Below the pieces are notes generated by a model, which did no database searches, was not told where the DNA came from, and saw only the letters and a program-made list of their open reading frames with translations. A stretch of DNA of 13,358 nt from the NCBI GenBank assembly GCA_964650245.1, contig CAZYQK010000092.1:1-13358 (forward strand), written 5' to 3'. This DNA comes from WS-2 sp964650245. GTDB lineage: Bacteria; Eisenbacteria; RBG-16-71-46. Of this stretch, positions 12,813-13,358 are shown piece after piece. The position numbers were made by a program, and so were the translations under genes. Positions within the stretch are counted from its first letter, which is position 1, and every line of letters starts with the position of its first letter.

Positions 12813-13358
12813 TCATCGCGCCCTGCACCGTCGTCACCGGCGGGCCGGAGCCGCTGGTGGTCGAGGAGGCCGCGGTGCGCGTGGTGGGCGCCCACATCGC
12901 GGCGGTGGGCGCGGCGGGGAGCGTGGCCGCCGCCTACCCCAACGACACGCTGTGGCCGGCGCGCGGCCGGGTCGCGCTGCCGGGCTTCGTCAACACCCAC
13001 GCCCACCTCGCGCGCCACCTCGCGCGCGGCCTGGCACTGCGCGGTCCCGCCGCGTGGCGCCGCTACGACCGCGCGCTCTCGCCCGATGACGTGCACCGGG
13101 CGGTGACCGCGGCGCTGGCCGAGGGTGTGCGGCACGGCGTCACCACGGTGTGCGACTTCCATCGCTCGGAAACCTGCATCGATCGCTCGCTCTCCGAGGT
13201 CATGGCCGCGGCGCGCCGGGTCGGCGTGCGCGTCGCGACCGCCTATGGCGCCTCCGAGGACGATGCGCCCGCCGCGCGCCGCGCCGCGTTCGAGGAGTGC
13301 GCCGGGTTCGCGGCCGAACTGGCGCGCGGGCGCGAGGGCCGGCTGCGCGCCATGGTCG
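12809..13358 (+). CDS. SsnA-like amidohydrolase (3' end beyond window)
   Basis: The visible 183 residues begin at GTG 12809, overlapping the previous stop as GTGA. The start region has the usual small beta-sandwich strands, then LPGFVNTHAHLARHLARGL with the HxH metal motif (His64, His66). WRRYDRALSPDDVHRAVTAAL and GVTTVCDFHRSETCIDRSLSEV follow; these match the SsnA branch of the amidohydrolases (a WRLDRAL segment and a conserved SVIDHHAS-like segment). SsnA-type proteins often occur near selenium- or molybdenum-dependent purine hydroxylases, though their reaction is not settled. Coupling to another deaminase-type amidohydrolase suggests a shared purine or pterin salvage/catabolism task, which is inference. 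The remaining metal ligands lie beyond the edge. Confidence 0.87.
   Translation, partial: MIIAPCTVVTGGPEPLVVEEAAVRVVGAHIAAVGAAGSVAAAYPNDTLWPARGRVALPGFVNTHAHLARHLARGLALRGPAAWRRYDRALSPDDVHRAVTAALAEGVRHGVTTVCDFHRSETCIDRSLSEVMAAARRVGVRVATAYGASEDDAPAARRAAFEECAGFAAELARGREGRLRAMV

Overview
The DNA is GC-rich (45 of 60 bases are G/C at 2161-2220). Genes are densely packed, ATGA/GTGA overlaps are common, and several starts carry GGAGG-type ribosome sites. One secreted protein has a Sec signal and a TQGFWKTHG motif. Together this suggests a high-GC Gram-negative environmental lineage such as Eisenbacteria, Gemmatimonadota or Myxococcota. That placement is inference; no marker gene is present.

Layout. 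The left end (1-965, minus) holds a fused AroH-type chorismate mutase / prephenate dehydrogenase that runs off the edge. In front of it is a complete-looking attenuation leader: a sigma70-like promoter, a 20-residue leader peptide with Tyr-x-Tyr-x-Tyr, mutually exclusive hairpins and a terminator. Next (992-1750, minus) is a lower-GC two-gene cassette: a DUF6338 membrane protein and a 54-residue Pro/Gly-rich protein whose ATG directly follows the DUF6338 stop. Positions 1932-5559 (minus) form a likely operon of a GNAT acetyltransferase, a BoxB-like di-iron oxygenase and a short GlgP alpha-glucan phosphorylase. A 450-bp intergenic region with inverted repeats and a possible structured RNA separates this operon from a divergent secreted FnIII-like protein (6010-6960, plus). 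A perfect 15-bp palindrome (6989-7023) lies between that gene and a convergent FrsA-like alpha/beta hydrolase (7094-8506, minus). pabB and pabC (8929-11234, minus) overlap by GTGA. Divergent from them are two overlapping amidohydrolases (11448-13358, plus). The first appears to start at CTG; the second is SsnA-like and cut by the right edge.

Combined picture. Chorismate is drawn on at both ends: tyrosine synthesis by AroH-TyrA on the left and p-aminobenzoate/folate by PabB-PabC on the right. Both transcription units have a -35/-10 pair placed so that the predicted transcript begins at the A of the ATG, which would make them leaderless; both have TTTCGCC just before that ATG. The most informative structure in the window is the tyrosine leader/attenuator. 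It predicts that aroH-tyrA is read through when tyrosyl-tRNA is short. The rest is housekeeping and accessory metabolism. I found no CRISPR array, rRNA, tRNA, transposase or integrase.
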